Assembly: GCA_964552465.1 (NCBI GenBank)
Contig: CAZKGR010000003.1
Location: forward strand, 1-64,000
Direction of reading: 5' to 3'
DNA from: BMS3BBIN04 sp964552465
Lineage (GTDB): Bacteria; Electryoneota; Electryoneia; Electryoneales; Electryoneaceae
DNA length: 64,000 bases
Positions 34,958-44,600 of the stretch are shown piece by piece; position 1 is the stretch's first letter; the number at the start of each line of letters is the position of its first letter. Under the pieces are notes generated by a model. The model was not told the origin of the DNA. It did no database searches and worked only from the letters and a program-made list of their open reading frames with translations. The position numbers were made by a program, and so were the translations under genes.

Positions 34958-36664
34958 ATGAAACACACCCTCAACTTCCTGATTCTCGCCCTGTTCGTTT
35001 TTGGATGCGCACAAACCGGACCGCCGACTGGCGGCCCGGTGGACAAGACTCCGCCTGAGATCATAGATTTCTATCCCCTGCATGGCAGTACGAATGTAGA
35101 CACCTCGATCACGATTACTCTCCGTTTTGCGGACGCGATCAATCAATCGTCGTTACGGAGTGCTTTTGGACTTTCGCCACCTCCACCAGGTGTGGTGCGG
35201 GCTGATTGGTCGGGCAAGAAGGTGGAAATTCGCTTTGAACCAGCACTACTGTCTGATCAGACTTACGCAATGACCATTGGTACTCAGCTTGCCGACACGC
35301 GCAATAATAAGTTGACTGAGACGTTTGTGCTCGCATTCTCCACCGGCGATTCGCTTGACACCGGTTGGCTGACCGGCAGTTTGCTGGTTGATAGCGATTT
35401 GACGGGTTGGGAAATTGCGGGGTACTTCGTCACGGACAGTACGGCAATACCTGATCCGTCGACAGATCCGCCGGATGCGACAACCCAAAGCGGGCAGGAT
35501 GGCACTTGGACATTGACCAATCTGCGTGAAGGGTGGTGGCGGGTGTTTGCGTTCAAGGATGTGGATGGGGATCGTTTGTGGACACCGTGGATGGATAAGC
35601 TCGCTGTTCCCGCGTATGATGTCGAAGCCTTCGCAGAGGGCACTGTCGCACCCCGCGAACTGGTATTGCAACCGTCCGATCCAAATGTTCTGCCACAACC
35701 ATCAAGGGTGACAGCACAACGGAAAGATTTGTTCATGGTGCGGATGGATCGGAAACCGTTCAAGCTGGAGATGGAGTATTCGCTCGTACCTTTACCGCCT
35801 CTTGAAGAGGGGGAATCGTATCCGGAGGATTGGGTGTTGGTTGAAAAGGATCTCGAAATTCCGGTGTTCAGCAAAGGATATCGACCAGGCGACTCAACGG
35901 TCGTTCAGGTTGGGCTGGAACGTCCGGCTGATGGGGACGCCTTAGGCTTGCGAATATTTGGGGGTTTCGGTACAGCAGACACTCTGGACGTGGTACTGGC
36001 TGTAGATATGGCGACCGCTGCACTTGAGGATACGCTGGCACCGTCTCTCGTTGCAGTAAGTCCGGCTGATCGAGCGAAAATGCATCGCGGCAGCAACGAA
36101 ATCTGGTTCACGTTCAGCGAGCCAGTTCGTCTCACCGATCCCAGTGGAATCGTGCTGCTGGGTGGCATTCAGGATACATTGTTTCCAGATGTCTCGGTAC
36201 CGTATCCCAATCGTATGACGTTTTCCATTGATCCTGAGACGGAGGGCGGCGCGCTGGCAGTTGATTTGTTCGGCGCGGCAATTTCCGACTTGGCTGGCAA
36301 TACGATGCGCGATAGCGTTCTGAGTTACAAGTATGCCTGGTTGCCTGCAGATTCCCTGGGTACAATCAGTGGCACTGTGATCGCGCCTGATGAAGAAGCG
36401 CCGATTCACTTGAGTTTTCAGGATGTGTATGATCAGCATCAATCGCGGAAATTGACTTTGCCAGGCAATAGTGAATTCATCTTGCATGATATTCCATCAG
36501 GGCGTTGGCTGGTGCAGGGTTGGCAGGATGTTAGTCATACGATTGATTGGTTTATGGGAAGCGCCGTACCGTTCGAACCATCTGATCCAGTTTTTGTTTC
36601 AGGGGACACGATAACTGTACGTGCGCGTTGGGAAACTGGCGGGATAGAAATTATATTTCCGTGA
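34958..36664 (+). CDS. Lipoprotein with SbsA-type Ig-like domain
   Basis: The 568-residue outer-envelope lipoprotein has a lipobox ending at Cys17 ('ALFVFGCAQTGPPTGGPVD'). The 'GPPTGGPxDxxPP' start is characteristic of a family common in Bacteroidetes relatives. It continues with an Ig-like fold at about residues 30-125 ('IIDFYPLHGSTNVDTSITI' ... 'FSTGD'), a carboxypeptidase-regulatory-like region ('TGSLLVDSDLTGWEIAGYFV'), a second Ig-like block, and a further C-terminal regulatory-like domain. The function is unknown. Start ATG 34958 fits the signal peptide. It is divergent from the bacillithiol operon and upstream of manC. Confidence 0.85.
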   Translation: MKHTLNFLILALFVFGCAQTGPPTGGPVDKTPPEIIDFYPLHGSTNVDTSITITLRFADAINQSSLRSAFGLSPPPPGVVRADWSGKKVEIRFEPALLSDQTYAMTIGTQLADTRNNKLTETFVLAFSTGDSLDTGWLTGSLLVDSDLTGWEIAGYFVTDSTAIPDPSTDPPDATTQSGQDGTWTLTNLREGWWRVFAFKDVDGDRLWTPWMDKLAVPAYDVEAFAEGTVAPRELVLQPSDPNVLPQPSRVTAQRKDLFMVRMDRKPFKLEMEYSLVPLPPLEEGESYPEDWVLVEKDLEIPVFSKGYRPGDSTVVQVGLERPADGDALGLRIFGGFGTADTLDVVLAVDMATAALEDTLAPSLVAVSPADRAKMHRGSNEIWFTFSEPVRLTDPSGIVLLGGIQDTLFPDVSVPYPNRMTFSIDPETEGGALAVDLFGAAISDLAGNTMRDSVLSYKYAWLPADSLGTISGTVIAPDEEAPIHLSFQDVYDQHQSRKLTLPGNSEFILHDIPSGRWLVQGWQDVSHTIDWFMGSAVPFEPSDPVFVSGDTITVRARWETGGIEIIFP

Positions 36665-36696
36665 TCTGGCAAAGATCGCAAGCACTGGAGAAAAGG

Positions 36697-37755
36697 ATGG
36701 TTTACGCTGTCATCATGGCAGGTGGCAAAGGCACACGGTTCTGGCCGGTTTCGACACCGGAACGTCCCAAGCAACTTCTCCGCCTCTTTGGCGAGTCAAC
36801 AATGATCGAGCAGACGGTAAATCGTCTGCAACCCTTCATCCCGATGGAACGACAGTTCATCGTGACGATCGCTGAGCAAATAGAGGAGTTTGCGCGCCAG
36901 GTTCCAGCGTTGAAAGAGGAAGCGTTTATTACTGAACCGTTTGCGCGAAACACGGCGCCATGCATTGGCTTGTCAGCGGTTCATCTACTCAAGCGCGATC
37001 CTGACGCGGTCATGGTCGTACTTCCTGCGGACCATCGTATTGCTGACAAGGAAGCATTTCAGGACACGTTGCAGACTGCATGTAGTTTCGTTGAGGAAGC
37101 CGACGGTATCGTGACTATCGGTATTCGTCCGACTCGCCCAGAGACAGGGTACGGTTATATCCAGTTTGAACGTGATGAGTTCCGTCCAAGCATTCACCGG
37201 GTGGTCACTTTCGCGGAAAAACCGAACCGTGAGACAGCGATCAGGTTTATCGAGACTGGTGAATTCTTGTGGAATTCAGGCATGTTCATCTGGTCAGCGC
37301 AGCGGATTCTATCCGAAATTGAAGAACATACGCCTGAATTATATGCGGCGTTGATGGAGATTTCGAACGCAATCGACGATAATAATAATACCGAGCGCAT
37401 TGTTCGAGCCTACCAGAGCATAAAAGCAATATCGATCGACTATGGCGTGATGGAGAAAACGAGGAATGCGTATGTCGTCCCGGCCAGCTTCGGGTGGAGC
37501 GATATCGGGAGCTGGGAAGAAGTCTACCGGATTGATGACAACAAGAACGATGCTGGCACTGTGGAGCAGGGGCCAGTAGTTACCATTGATACGAAGAACT
37601 CGTACGTGGTTTCACGAACGGACATTCCTGTCGCTGTGGTTGGATTGGACAATGTGGTTGTCGTTCACACTGAAGAAGGAACACTGATCTGTCCTCGTGA
37701 CCGTTTGCAGGAAGTTCGTGATGCAGCTGAAAAAGTCCAGAAGTTCAGACCCTGA
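36697..37755 (+). CDS. manC: Mannose-1-phosphate guanylyltransferase
   Basis: The 352-residue nucleotidyltransferase forms GDP-mannose from GTP and mannose-1-phosphate. Motifs are 'VIMAGGKGTRFWPVSTPERP' and 'KQLLRLFGESTMIEQTVNRL', 'EPFARNTAPCIGL', 'VVLPADHRIAD', 'ETGYGYIQ', 'FAEKPNRETA', 'WNSGMFIWSA' and 'GWSDIGSWEEV'. This is the monofunctional form without the isomerase domain. ATG 36697 follows GGAG. It begins 32 bases after the lipoprotein gene and is likely in the same run as the small hypothetical and Crp genes. Confidence 0.95.
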   Translation: MVYAVIMAGGKGTRFWPVSTPERPKQLLRLFGESTMIEQTVNRLQPFIPMERQFIVTIAEQIEEFARQVPALKEEAFITEPFARNTAPCIGLSAVHLLKRDPDAVMVVLPADHRIADKEAFQDTLQTACSFVEEADGIVTIGIRPTRPETGYGYIQFERDEFRPSIHRVVTFAEKPNRETAIRFIETGEFLWNSGMFIWSAQRILSEIEEHTPELYAALMEISNAIDDNNNTERIVRAYQSIKAISIDYGVMEKTRNAYVVPASFGWSDIGSWEEVYRIDDNKNDAGTVEQGPVVTIDTKNSYVVSRTDIPVAVVGLDNVVVVHTEEGTLICPRDRLQEVRDAAEKVQKFRP

Positions 37756-37758
37756 TCG

Positions 37759-38046
37759 ATGATACAGTCTGCCGTTGAACATAAAGCTCGATCGTCGCGC
37801 ACGGATATTTATGAGCAGCTTATTGAGGTTGCTCGTCAGTACTTTGAACGAGTGGTTGAGGAGTCGGGCGACTTTCAGGGCGGTATCTGCCGCGTCCGAA
37901 GCGAACGTTACCTGGTCCTTAACCGGCAAGCGAAGTTGAACCATCGCTTGCGTGTGGTGGCGACAGCGTTGTCGTCACTTGATCTTGATCAACAATACTT
38001 GCTTCCGGCAATCCGTGAAGCTATAGACCGATATTCTGAACAGTGA
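37759..38046 (+). CDS. Small hypothetical protein
   Basis: The 95-residue protein has two amphipathic helical blocks ('RTDIYEQLIEVARQYFERVV' and 'LLPAIREAIDRYSEQ') flanking 'GGICRVRSERYLVLNRQA'. It starts three bases after manC and ends 21 bases before the Crp/Fnr gene. Conservation is not known to me. Tight spacing and ordinary codon use argue it is real. No function can be assigned. Confidence 0.65.
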   Translation: MIQSAVEHKARSSRTDIYEQLIEVARQYFERVVEESGDFQGGICRVRSERYLVLNRQAKLNHRLRVVATALSSLDLDQQYLLPAIREAIDRYSEQ

Positions 38047-38067
38047 TCCCCTGTTGCGGGAGGAGAG

Positions 38068-38769
38068 ATGGAAAAGACTTACGAACGCTCTGATGATTTG
38101 AAGTTGCTACGCAGCGTGCCGTTATACTACGATTTGGATGAGAAAGATCTGGAACGTATCGCTGGTCTGATGGTAGTGAAGCGTTACAAGAAGGAAGAGA
38201 TGATCATCTTCGAAGATGATCTTGGACGCAATATGTTTGTCATCAAGAGCGGACGGGTGAAGATCAGTGGTGTGTCCGCCGAAGGTGATGAAGCCATCTT
38301 CTCGATTTTCAGTGAAGGTGATTTTTTTGGCGAACTGTCAATTATCGACGGGCTTCCTCGTTCGGCAACCGCAACGGCCATTGATGATGTAGAACTGTGG
38401 GTGTTGAACCGTGGTGATTTCCTCTCGTTGCTTGAATCCTTTCCACAAGTGGCGATCACGTTACTGAAAGAGCTGGCCGAACGTCTGCGGCGTAGCGACA
38501 GCCAGATCAAAGCGTTAACGCTTAAGGACGCGCGTGGTCGTGTCGGATCAACTCTCGTGCGTTTGGCGGAAGACATAGGCATCATGCGCGGTGGCAAGGT
38601 TGTGCTCGAAGGATTACCGTTGCAGCGGGATCTGGCTAGTATTGCTGGTACCAGCCGGGAAACAATCAGCCGTGTTATCAAGCGGTTTGAAGACGAAGGC
38701 ATGATGATCAAGGTCGAAAACTCGATCGTGTTCAACGATTTCGATTCGTTCAAAAAACAGTTTGCGTGA
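38068..38769 (+). CDS. Crp/Fnr-family transcriptional regulator
   Basis: The 233-residue regulator has an N-terminal cyclic-nucleotide-binding-like beta-barrel ('NMFVIKSGRVKIS', 'FGELSIIDGLPRSATATAID'). It has a long connecting helix and a winged-helix domain at the C terminus ('LPLQRDLASIAGTSRETISR'). No N-terminal Cys cluster is present, so it does not look like an iron-sulfur Fnr. Binding of cAMP or another ligand is open. GGGAGGAGAG precedes the ATG. It lies between a small hypothetical gene and meaB on the same strand, but the ligand and targets cannot be deduced. Confidence 0.92.
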   Translation: MEKTYERSDDLKLLRSVPLYYDLDEKDLERIAGLMVVKRYKKEEMIIFEDDLGRNMFVIKSGRVKISGVSAEGDEAIFSIFSEGDFFGELSIIDGLPRSATATAIDDVELWVLNRGDFLSLLESFPQVAITLLKELAERLRRSDSQIKALTLKDARGRVGSTLVRLAEDIGIMRGGKVVLEGLPLQRDLASIAGTSRETISRVIKRFEDEGMMIKVENSIVFNDFDSFKKQFA

Positions 38770-38811
38770 TTCAGATTAAATCGGACATTGCTGTCCGAAT
38801 TGACTCCCTTC

Positions 38812-39771
38812 ATGAAGACTTACAGCGATACTGATCTGTTAACCGCCTTTCGTGAGAAGCGCCGGCCAGCTTTAGCCCGGATGCTCTCACGTGTGGAAAA
38901 TCAGCATCCGTCAACATCGAAACTGTTGGACAGTTTGTATCCTGAAACGGGTGATGGCTGGCGTATCGGTCTGACTGGCCCGCCGGGAGCGGGAAAGAGT
39001 ACGCTGGTAAACCAGATGGCGATGCACTATCGCAAGGGTGACGAACAGGTCGGAGTGATTGCGTTTGATCCGACTAGTCCATTCACTGGCGGTGCTTTGC
39101 TTGGTGATCGCGTGCGAATGGAAACAATCGGCCTTGATCCAGGTGTGTTTATCAGGTCGATGGCGACCCGTGGGCACCTGGGAGGTCTGGCGGTTGGGGT
39201 CGATGAAGCGTGCGATCTGTTTGATGCGTTTGGCCACAGCAAGATTTTGGTTGAAACTGTTGGCGTCGGTCAATCTGAGCTGGAAGTTGCGAATGCGGCA
39301 GATACTACACTCGTCGTGATTGTACCACAATCTGGTGATTCGATCCAGGCGATGAAGGCCGGCCTGATGGAGATAGCAGACATTTTTGTGCTGAACAAGA
39401 GTGATCGACAAGGCGCCGATGAGGCTTACCGTGAACTGGTCAGCATCATCAGTATGAAGGAGATGGAAGATGGTTGGCGATCACCGGTGTTAAAAACATC
39501 AGCCAGCCGCGGTGAGGGAGTCGAAGAACTGACAGAGATGATCGCGGATCATCGTGCCCATCTCGTTGAAACCGGTCGTCTCGAGGAACGGCGACGTCGA
39601 CGGACAACAGCGAAAACCAGACGTCTGGTTGAAGATAAGATCTCCCGGACATTGTGGACTTCAGCTCGAAATGAACAGGCTGAAACGGAACTCGCTGGAG
39701 GTGAAAGTCCGTACACTTTGTCTCAGCTACTGATTGAGGAATTCTACAAGGAGATTCGCCGTGAGCAGTGA
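38812..39771 (+). CDS. meaB: MeaB/ArgK-type mutase-protecting GTPase
   Basis: The 319-residue G3E-family GTPase loads and protects B12-dependent mutases, guarding against inactivation of the cofactor. It has Walker A 'GLTGPPGAGKSTLVNQM', 'IAFDPTSPFTGGALLGDRVRM', 'FIRSMATRGHLGGLAVG', 'ILVETVGVGQSELEVA' (switch II) and 'LNKSDRQGADEA' (guanine specificity). Start ATG 38812 is the family-like start; a TTG at 38788 would add eight residues. It overlaps the mutase large-subunit gene by eleven bases, an arrangement expected for a chaperone and its client. Confidence 0.94.
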   Translation: MKTYSDTDLLTAFREKRRPALARMLSRVENQHPSTSKLLDSLYPETGDGWRIGLTGPPGAGKSTLVNQMAMHYRKGDEQVGVIAFDPTSPFTGGALLGDRVRMETIGLDPGVFIRSMATRGHLGGLAVGVDEACDLFDAFGHSKILVETVGVGQSELEVANAADTTLVVIVPQSGDSIQAMKAGLMEIADIFVLNKSDRQGADEAYRELVSIISMKEMEDGWRSPVLKTSASRGEGVEELTEMIADHRAHLVETGRLEERRRRRTTAKTRRLVEDKISRTLWTSARNEQAETELAGGESPYTLSQLLIEEFYKEIRREQ

Positions 39772-41482
39772 GAAAAACTCTCGCCACAACGGCCATAAAG
39801 GTATCGAGTCACAGTATTCCAGCTTTGCAGAAGATCGAAAGCGTTGGGAAGATCAGACTTACAAGCCACGTGGACGTTTCCGGAAAGACAATATCGCATT
39901 CACTACTGTTTCTTCGGCTGAGGTTCCACACATCGTGGGTCCGGAATATTTTGAAGAAACCGGTTGGAATCCGAAAGACAAACTGGGTTGGCCCGGGGAA
40001 TATCCGTATACACGTGGCGTACATCCGACCTTGTACCGTGGCAAGTTGTGGACGATGCGTCAGTTCGCCGGTTTTGGCACGCCGCAGGAAACAAACGCTC
40101 GTTACAAATATCTACTCAATCAGGGACAGACCGGGCTATCTGTCGCGTTCGATTTACCGACATTGATGGGACATGATGCAGATCATCCCTTAAGCTTGGG
40201 TGAGGTCGGAATTTGCGGTGTTGCAATCTCATCCCGCGAAGACATGGACGTGTTGTTTGATGGCATCGAAATGGATAAGATTTCCACTTCCATGACGATC
40301 AATGGTCCTGCCGCAATCATCTGGGCATTTTTCATTGCGACAGCGGAACGTAAGGGCATCTCCCGCGACAAGCTCGCCGGTACATTGCAGAATGACATTC
40401 TTAAGGAGTTCATCGCACAGAAGGAATTCATCTTTCCGCCTGAACCGAGTGTCAAGCTGGTTGTTGACACGATTGAGTTTGCGACGAAAGAGATGCCGCT
40501 TTGGAATTCTGTGTCGGTGAGCGGTTATCACATTCGTGAAGCGGGTTCGACAGCTGCGCAAGAGCTGGCGTTCACGCTGATGGACGGATTCACCTACACT
40601 GAAGAAACACTCAAGCGCGGTCTGGATATTGACACATTCGCGCCACGCATTTCCCACTTCTTCAATAGCCACATAGATTTTTTCGAGGAAATCGGGAAGT
40701 TCCGTGCAGCGCGACGTATCTACTCTGATCGGTTGAAAAACAGGTACAATGCGGAGAGTGAACGTTCCTGGCTGCTGCGTTTTCACACACAGACGGCTGG
40801 GTGCAGCCTGACCGCCCAGCAGCCGGAAAACAACATAGTCCGAACCGCGACTGAAGCCTTGGCGGGAGTCTTGGGTGGGACACAGAGCCTGCACACGAAC
40901 TCTATGGACGAAACTCTGGCGTTACCATCAGAAAAAGCCGTGACGATAGCCCTGCGCACTCAGCAGATCCTTGCCTACGAAACAGGCGTTGCAAATGCGA
41001 TGGATCCGTTGGGTGGAAGTTATTATGTCGAATGGATGACCGATAAACTGGAGAAGGAAGCTCAAGATTACATCCAACGCATAGAAGATATGGGTGGTGT
41101 GATTGCGGGTATTGAAAACGGTTTCTTCCAGAAGGAGATTGCGCGTGCCGCCTATACCCACCAACAGGAACTGGACCGCAAAGAACGGTTGATTGTTGGT
41201 GTGAACGCGTTCAAGAATAAGAACGAGGAGATTGATATTCCGATTCTTAAGATTGGTGAACATGTCGAGAAGGAACAGGTTCAGCGATTGAGAGATCTAC
41301 GTGAACGTAGAGATAAAGTTAAGGTTGAAGAATCCCTTGATTCACTTCACACAGCTTGTGCAGAGGGTGAAAATGTCATGCCTTTCCTGATTGATTGTGC
41401 TCATGCGGATGTCACCATGGGTGAGATGGTTAGGACGATGGAGACCGTTTACGGAACTTATATCGAAACGGCACATTTTTGA
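39761..41482 (+). CDS. Acyl-CoA mutase large subunit (B12-dependent, ICM-like residues)
   Basis: The 573-residue catalytic subunit belongs to the methylmalonyl-CoA mutase superfamily; it rearranges a branched acyl-CoA by a radical mechanism. The TIM barrel is intact ('TRGVHPTLYRGKLWTMRQFA', 'GQTGLSVAFDLPTLMG', 'SVSGYHIREAGSTAAQELA', 'LRFHTQTAGCSLTAQQPENN', 'GGTQSLHTNSMDE'). The residue matching the carboxylate-binding Arg of methylmalonyl-CoA mutase (Arg207 of Propionibacterium, human Arg228) is Gln220 in 'KEFIAQKEFIF'. Gln at this site is typical of isobutyryl-CoA-type mutases, and the Asp typical of 2-hydroxyisobutyryl-CoA mutase is Ala ('SVAFDLP'). GTG 39761 follows AAGGAG. The B12-binding small subunit is encoded separately at 45831. 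The true substrate is therefore open. Confidence 0.9.
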   Translation: MSSEKNSRHNGHKGIESQYSSFAEDRKRWEDQTYKPRGRFRKDNIAFTTVSSAEVPHIVGPEYFEETGWNPKDKLGWPGEYPYTRGVHPTLYRGKLWTMRQFAGFGTPQETNARYKYLLNQGQTGLSVAFDLPTLMGHDADHPLSLGEVGICGVAISSREDMDVLFDGIEMDKISTSMTINGPAAIIWAFFIATAERKGISRDKLAGTLQNDILKEFIAQKEFIFPPEPSVKLVVDTIEFATKEMPLWNSVSVSGYHIREAGSTAAQELAFTLMDGFTYTEETLKRGLDIDTFAPRISHFFNSHIDFFEEIGKFRAARRIYSDRLKNRYNAESERSWLLRFHTQTAGCSLTAQQPENNIVRTATEALAGVLGGTQSLHTNSMDETLALPSEKAVTIALRTQQILAYETGVANAMDPLGGSYYVEWMTDKLEKEAQDYIQRIEDMGGVIAGIENGFFQKEIARAAYTHQQELDRKERLIVGVNAFKNKNEEIDIPILKIGEHVEKEQVQRLRDLRERRDKVKVEESLDSLHTACAEGENVMPFLIDCAHADVTMGEMVRTMETVYGTYIETAHF

Positions 41483-41629
41483 AAAAAATGACTTGAGTCA
41501 GGCTTAGAATCTTTGCATACTTAGGTTTTCGGTGGATATTGCACGGGTGTCAGAAATATGGAGGACACACGTAGGCATACATTATGACAGGAATGTGATA
41601 CATGACCCTGATGATGCTTGAGGTTTAGG

Positions 41630-44600
41630 GTGAACACTGTGAAGGTCGAAGAAAAAAGCAATTCTAAATCTCTCCGATCATTCATCGGGCGACTTAGTAC
41701 GCTCCCTGCCAATGGGTCATTAGAGATCAATACTACCACGTCAGATGACGTATTTTTTGATGCATTTCAAACCCATCCTTCAGCTCAACTACTCCTTGCA
41801 TTAGATTCAGGTCAGATTATGGCTGCCAACTCGGCAGCTTGCAGTTATTACGGGTATTCGCACGACGATTTCATTACCCGCAGTTTTGCGGATATCACTA
41901 ACATTCCTGGCGCAAATGTCTCAGAGATGCTCGGCAGTTTTTCTGGATCGAAGACGGGAAAGTACACTATGCATCACCGTCTTGCATCCGGTGAAATCCG
42001 TGATGTTACAGCTTATGCGCAAGAGATGCAATTGTATGGACGTGGTATATTATGGATAACAGTGATCGATGTCTCGGAAGAATCTCATCATCGTCGTGTT
42101 CGAGCGTTGCTACTTGATATTAATGAAGCCGCCAGTGTGGCGGATGATATTAACGCGTTCATTGGTCTTGTCCGCGATCGTCTATCCGATTTTCTTGACA
42201 CAAAGAACTTTTATGTAGCCTTATACGATGATGCTGAAGATATGTACCAGTTTCCATATTATGCCGATGAAGAAGATCCAGTTCCCCCAAGTTCAGCCAA
42301 ACTCCAGGGTAACATCACAGACTATATCCGCCGTACCGGTCGTTCTTTGCTCGTTGATCAAGAGCTTGAAGACCAACTTACCAAGATGGGTGAAATCAAG
42401 TTAATCGGTGCTCCATCCCATATTTACCTCGGTGTACCGCTCAAGACACCATACGGCGTTATAGGCGTGCTGGCTGTTCAGCATTATCAGAATCCAAATG
42501 CCTACAAGGAATCAGACTTGGATCTGCTTGAGTTTGCCAGCGGTCCGATTGCGGTGTTGATCGAGCGTTTACGTGCTGAAAGCGCCTTGCGTGATTCCGA
42601 AGCCAATTTCAGAACGTTTATTAAAGAGAATGTCCAGGGTATTGTTTTCACAGATCCAAATGATATGCTACTGACCGTGAATCGTGAGTTTCTGCGCATT
42701 TTTGAATTTGGCGTTGAGGAGCTGATTGGTCGCACCAATGATATGATCGTTCCTGATGGAATGCGCGATGAGAGTGATGGTCTGGTGACATCAGTGCAGG
42801 AAAAGCGGATTATCAAACTGGACACAAAGCGTCGCACCAAGAGCGGAACTCTTGTTGACGTTTCTATCATGGGAGTTCCGATTCACCGTGAAGACAAGCA
42901 CGTGGGCACGTACTGGGTGTATCGGGATCTTACAGATCAGCGTCGTTCGGAAATGGTACAGTCTGTACTATATGAGATCACTAAAGCCGCGACGACAAGT
43001 GGCGACCTTAACGGTGTGATGACAATCGTACACCAGCAAGTTTCCAAACTGATAGATGCTGCCAACTTCTTTGTTTGCATGTTTGACGAGGGCACGGAGC
43101 AATATTATTTCCCGTACTTCGTTGATGAAGAAGAGCATGTCGATCCGGAGCAGCGATTTACTCTGCGAAACTCGATGACCGACTTTGTTCGGAGTCATCG
43201 GTCCATTCTGCTGAACACAGAAGAAGAGGTTATTCAGCACACGACTCGCCACGGAATTCGCACTTATCCTCCTTTACCCAAATCATGGCTTGGTGTGCAG
43301 CTGAGGCGTCCAGACAGGACCATCGGTGTCATTGTAATCCAGAGTTATCGTAAGGCGAACGCCTATGATAATCGGGATCTGGAGTTGATGGAATTTGTGT
43401 CCAGCCATGTTTCGAGTGTCATTGAGCACAAGCGTGAACAAGTCGCATTGATGGAGTCAGAAGAACGTCACCGTGCGTTATTCAACCAATCTCCCGTCGG
43501 TGTCTTGCTCTATGATTTCGATTTCATCGTTACCGACTGCAATGAACGTCATGCTGAGATTATGGGTGCGAGTTCACGTGAAGAGCTGATTGGTGTGAGC
43601 ATGCTTGATATGCCGCGCAAGGATCTGCTCAAACAGATGGAACGGGCGCTCAATGGGATAACTGAGTATTACGAGGGACCTTATACACCTAAGCGCCTCG
43701 ATGAAGAACTCTGGCTGTCCATGAGTTACTCACCTTATTACGGTGCAAATCGTGAAATAATTGGCGGTATGATAGTTGTGATGGACAATACTGAGCGCCA
43801 CGAAGCAGAGCAGGAAGCGGAACTGCAACGTGCCTATCAGGAGCAGTTGTTTGATGGCGCGCCGGAAGCAATTGTCATTCTGGACTCTGAACTGCAAGTC
43901 ATTCGTGCGAATCCTGAGTTTACAGATCTATTTGGGTACTCTAACGAAGAAGCTTGTCACAAGTATGTGGCCGACTTGATTTTTGCAGATGATTTTGAAA
44001 AATCTCAGGTAGAACAACTGGAACGTTTGAAGCTAGGGGTTATGGTTCGGGTTGAAGAGACTCGTTGTCGGCGAAAAGACGGATCTCTGGTAGATGTATC
44101 CATGCTGGGCACACCTATTGTCATTGATGATGAAATCGTAGGCCTTTACGCGATTTACCGTGATATTACCAGACGTAAACTGGCTAATGATGAACTCGCG
44201 GCAGAGAAAGAGCGGCTGGCGATTACCCTGGCATCGCTGGGTGAAGGTGTGATCACAACTGACATCGGCGGCCGCGTCACGATGATCAATGAACGCGCAG
44301 TCAAGATGACAGGTTGGACTGACGATCACGCCATTGGGCAAGATTTTGAAACTGTCTTCCCGCTGCGTGAAGAACAAACGGGTGCCGTGATCGAAAGTCC
44401 AGTCCATCGAGTCATTGAGTCGGGTGTTCACGAACGTTGGACACGGGAGTGTGTACTCTTTACGCGTGATGGTGGGCAGGTCTTAATCGTCGGTAGTGCA
44501 ACTCCGGTTCACAATCCGCAGGATGATGTGATCGGAGCTGTAGTGGTTTTCCGTGACGTCAGTCAACAGCGCCAGATGGAAGAGGAAGTTGCCAAGATTG

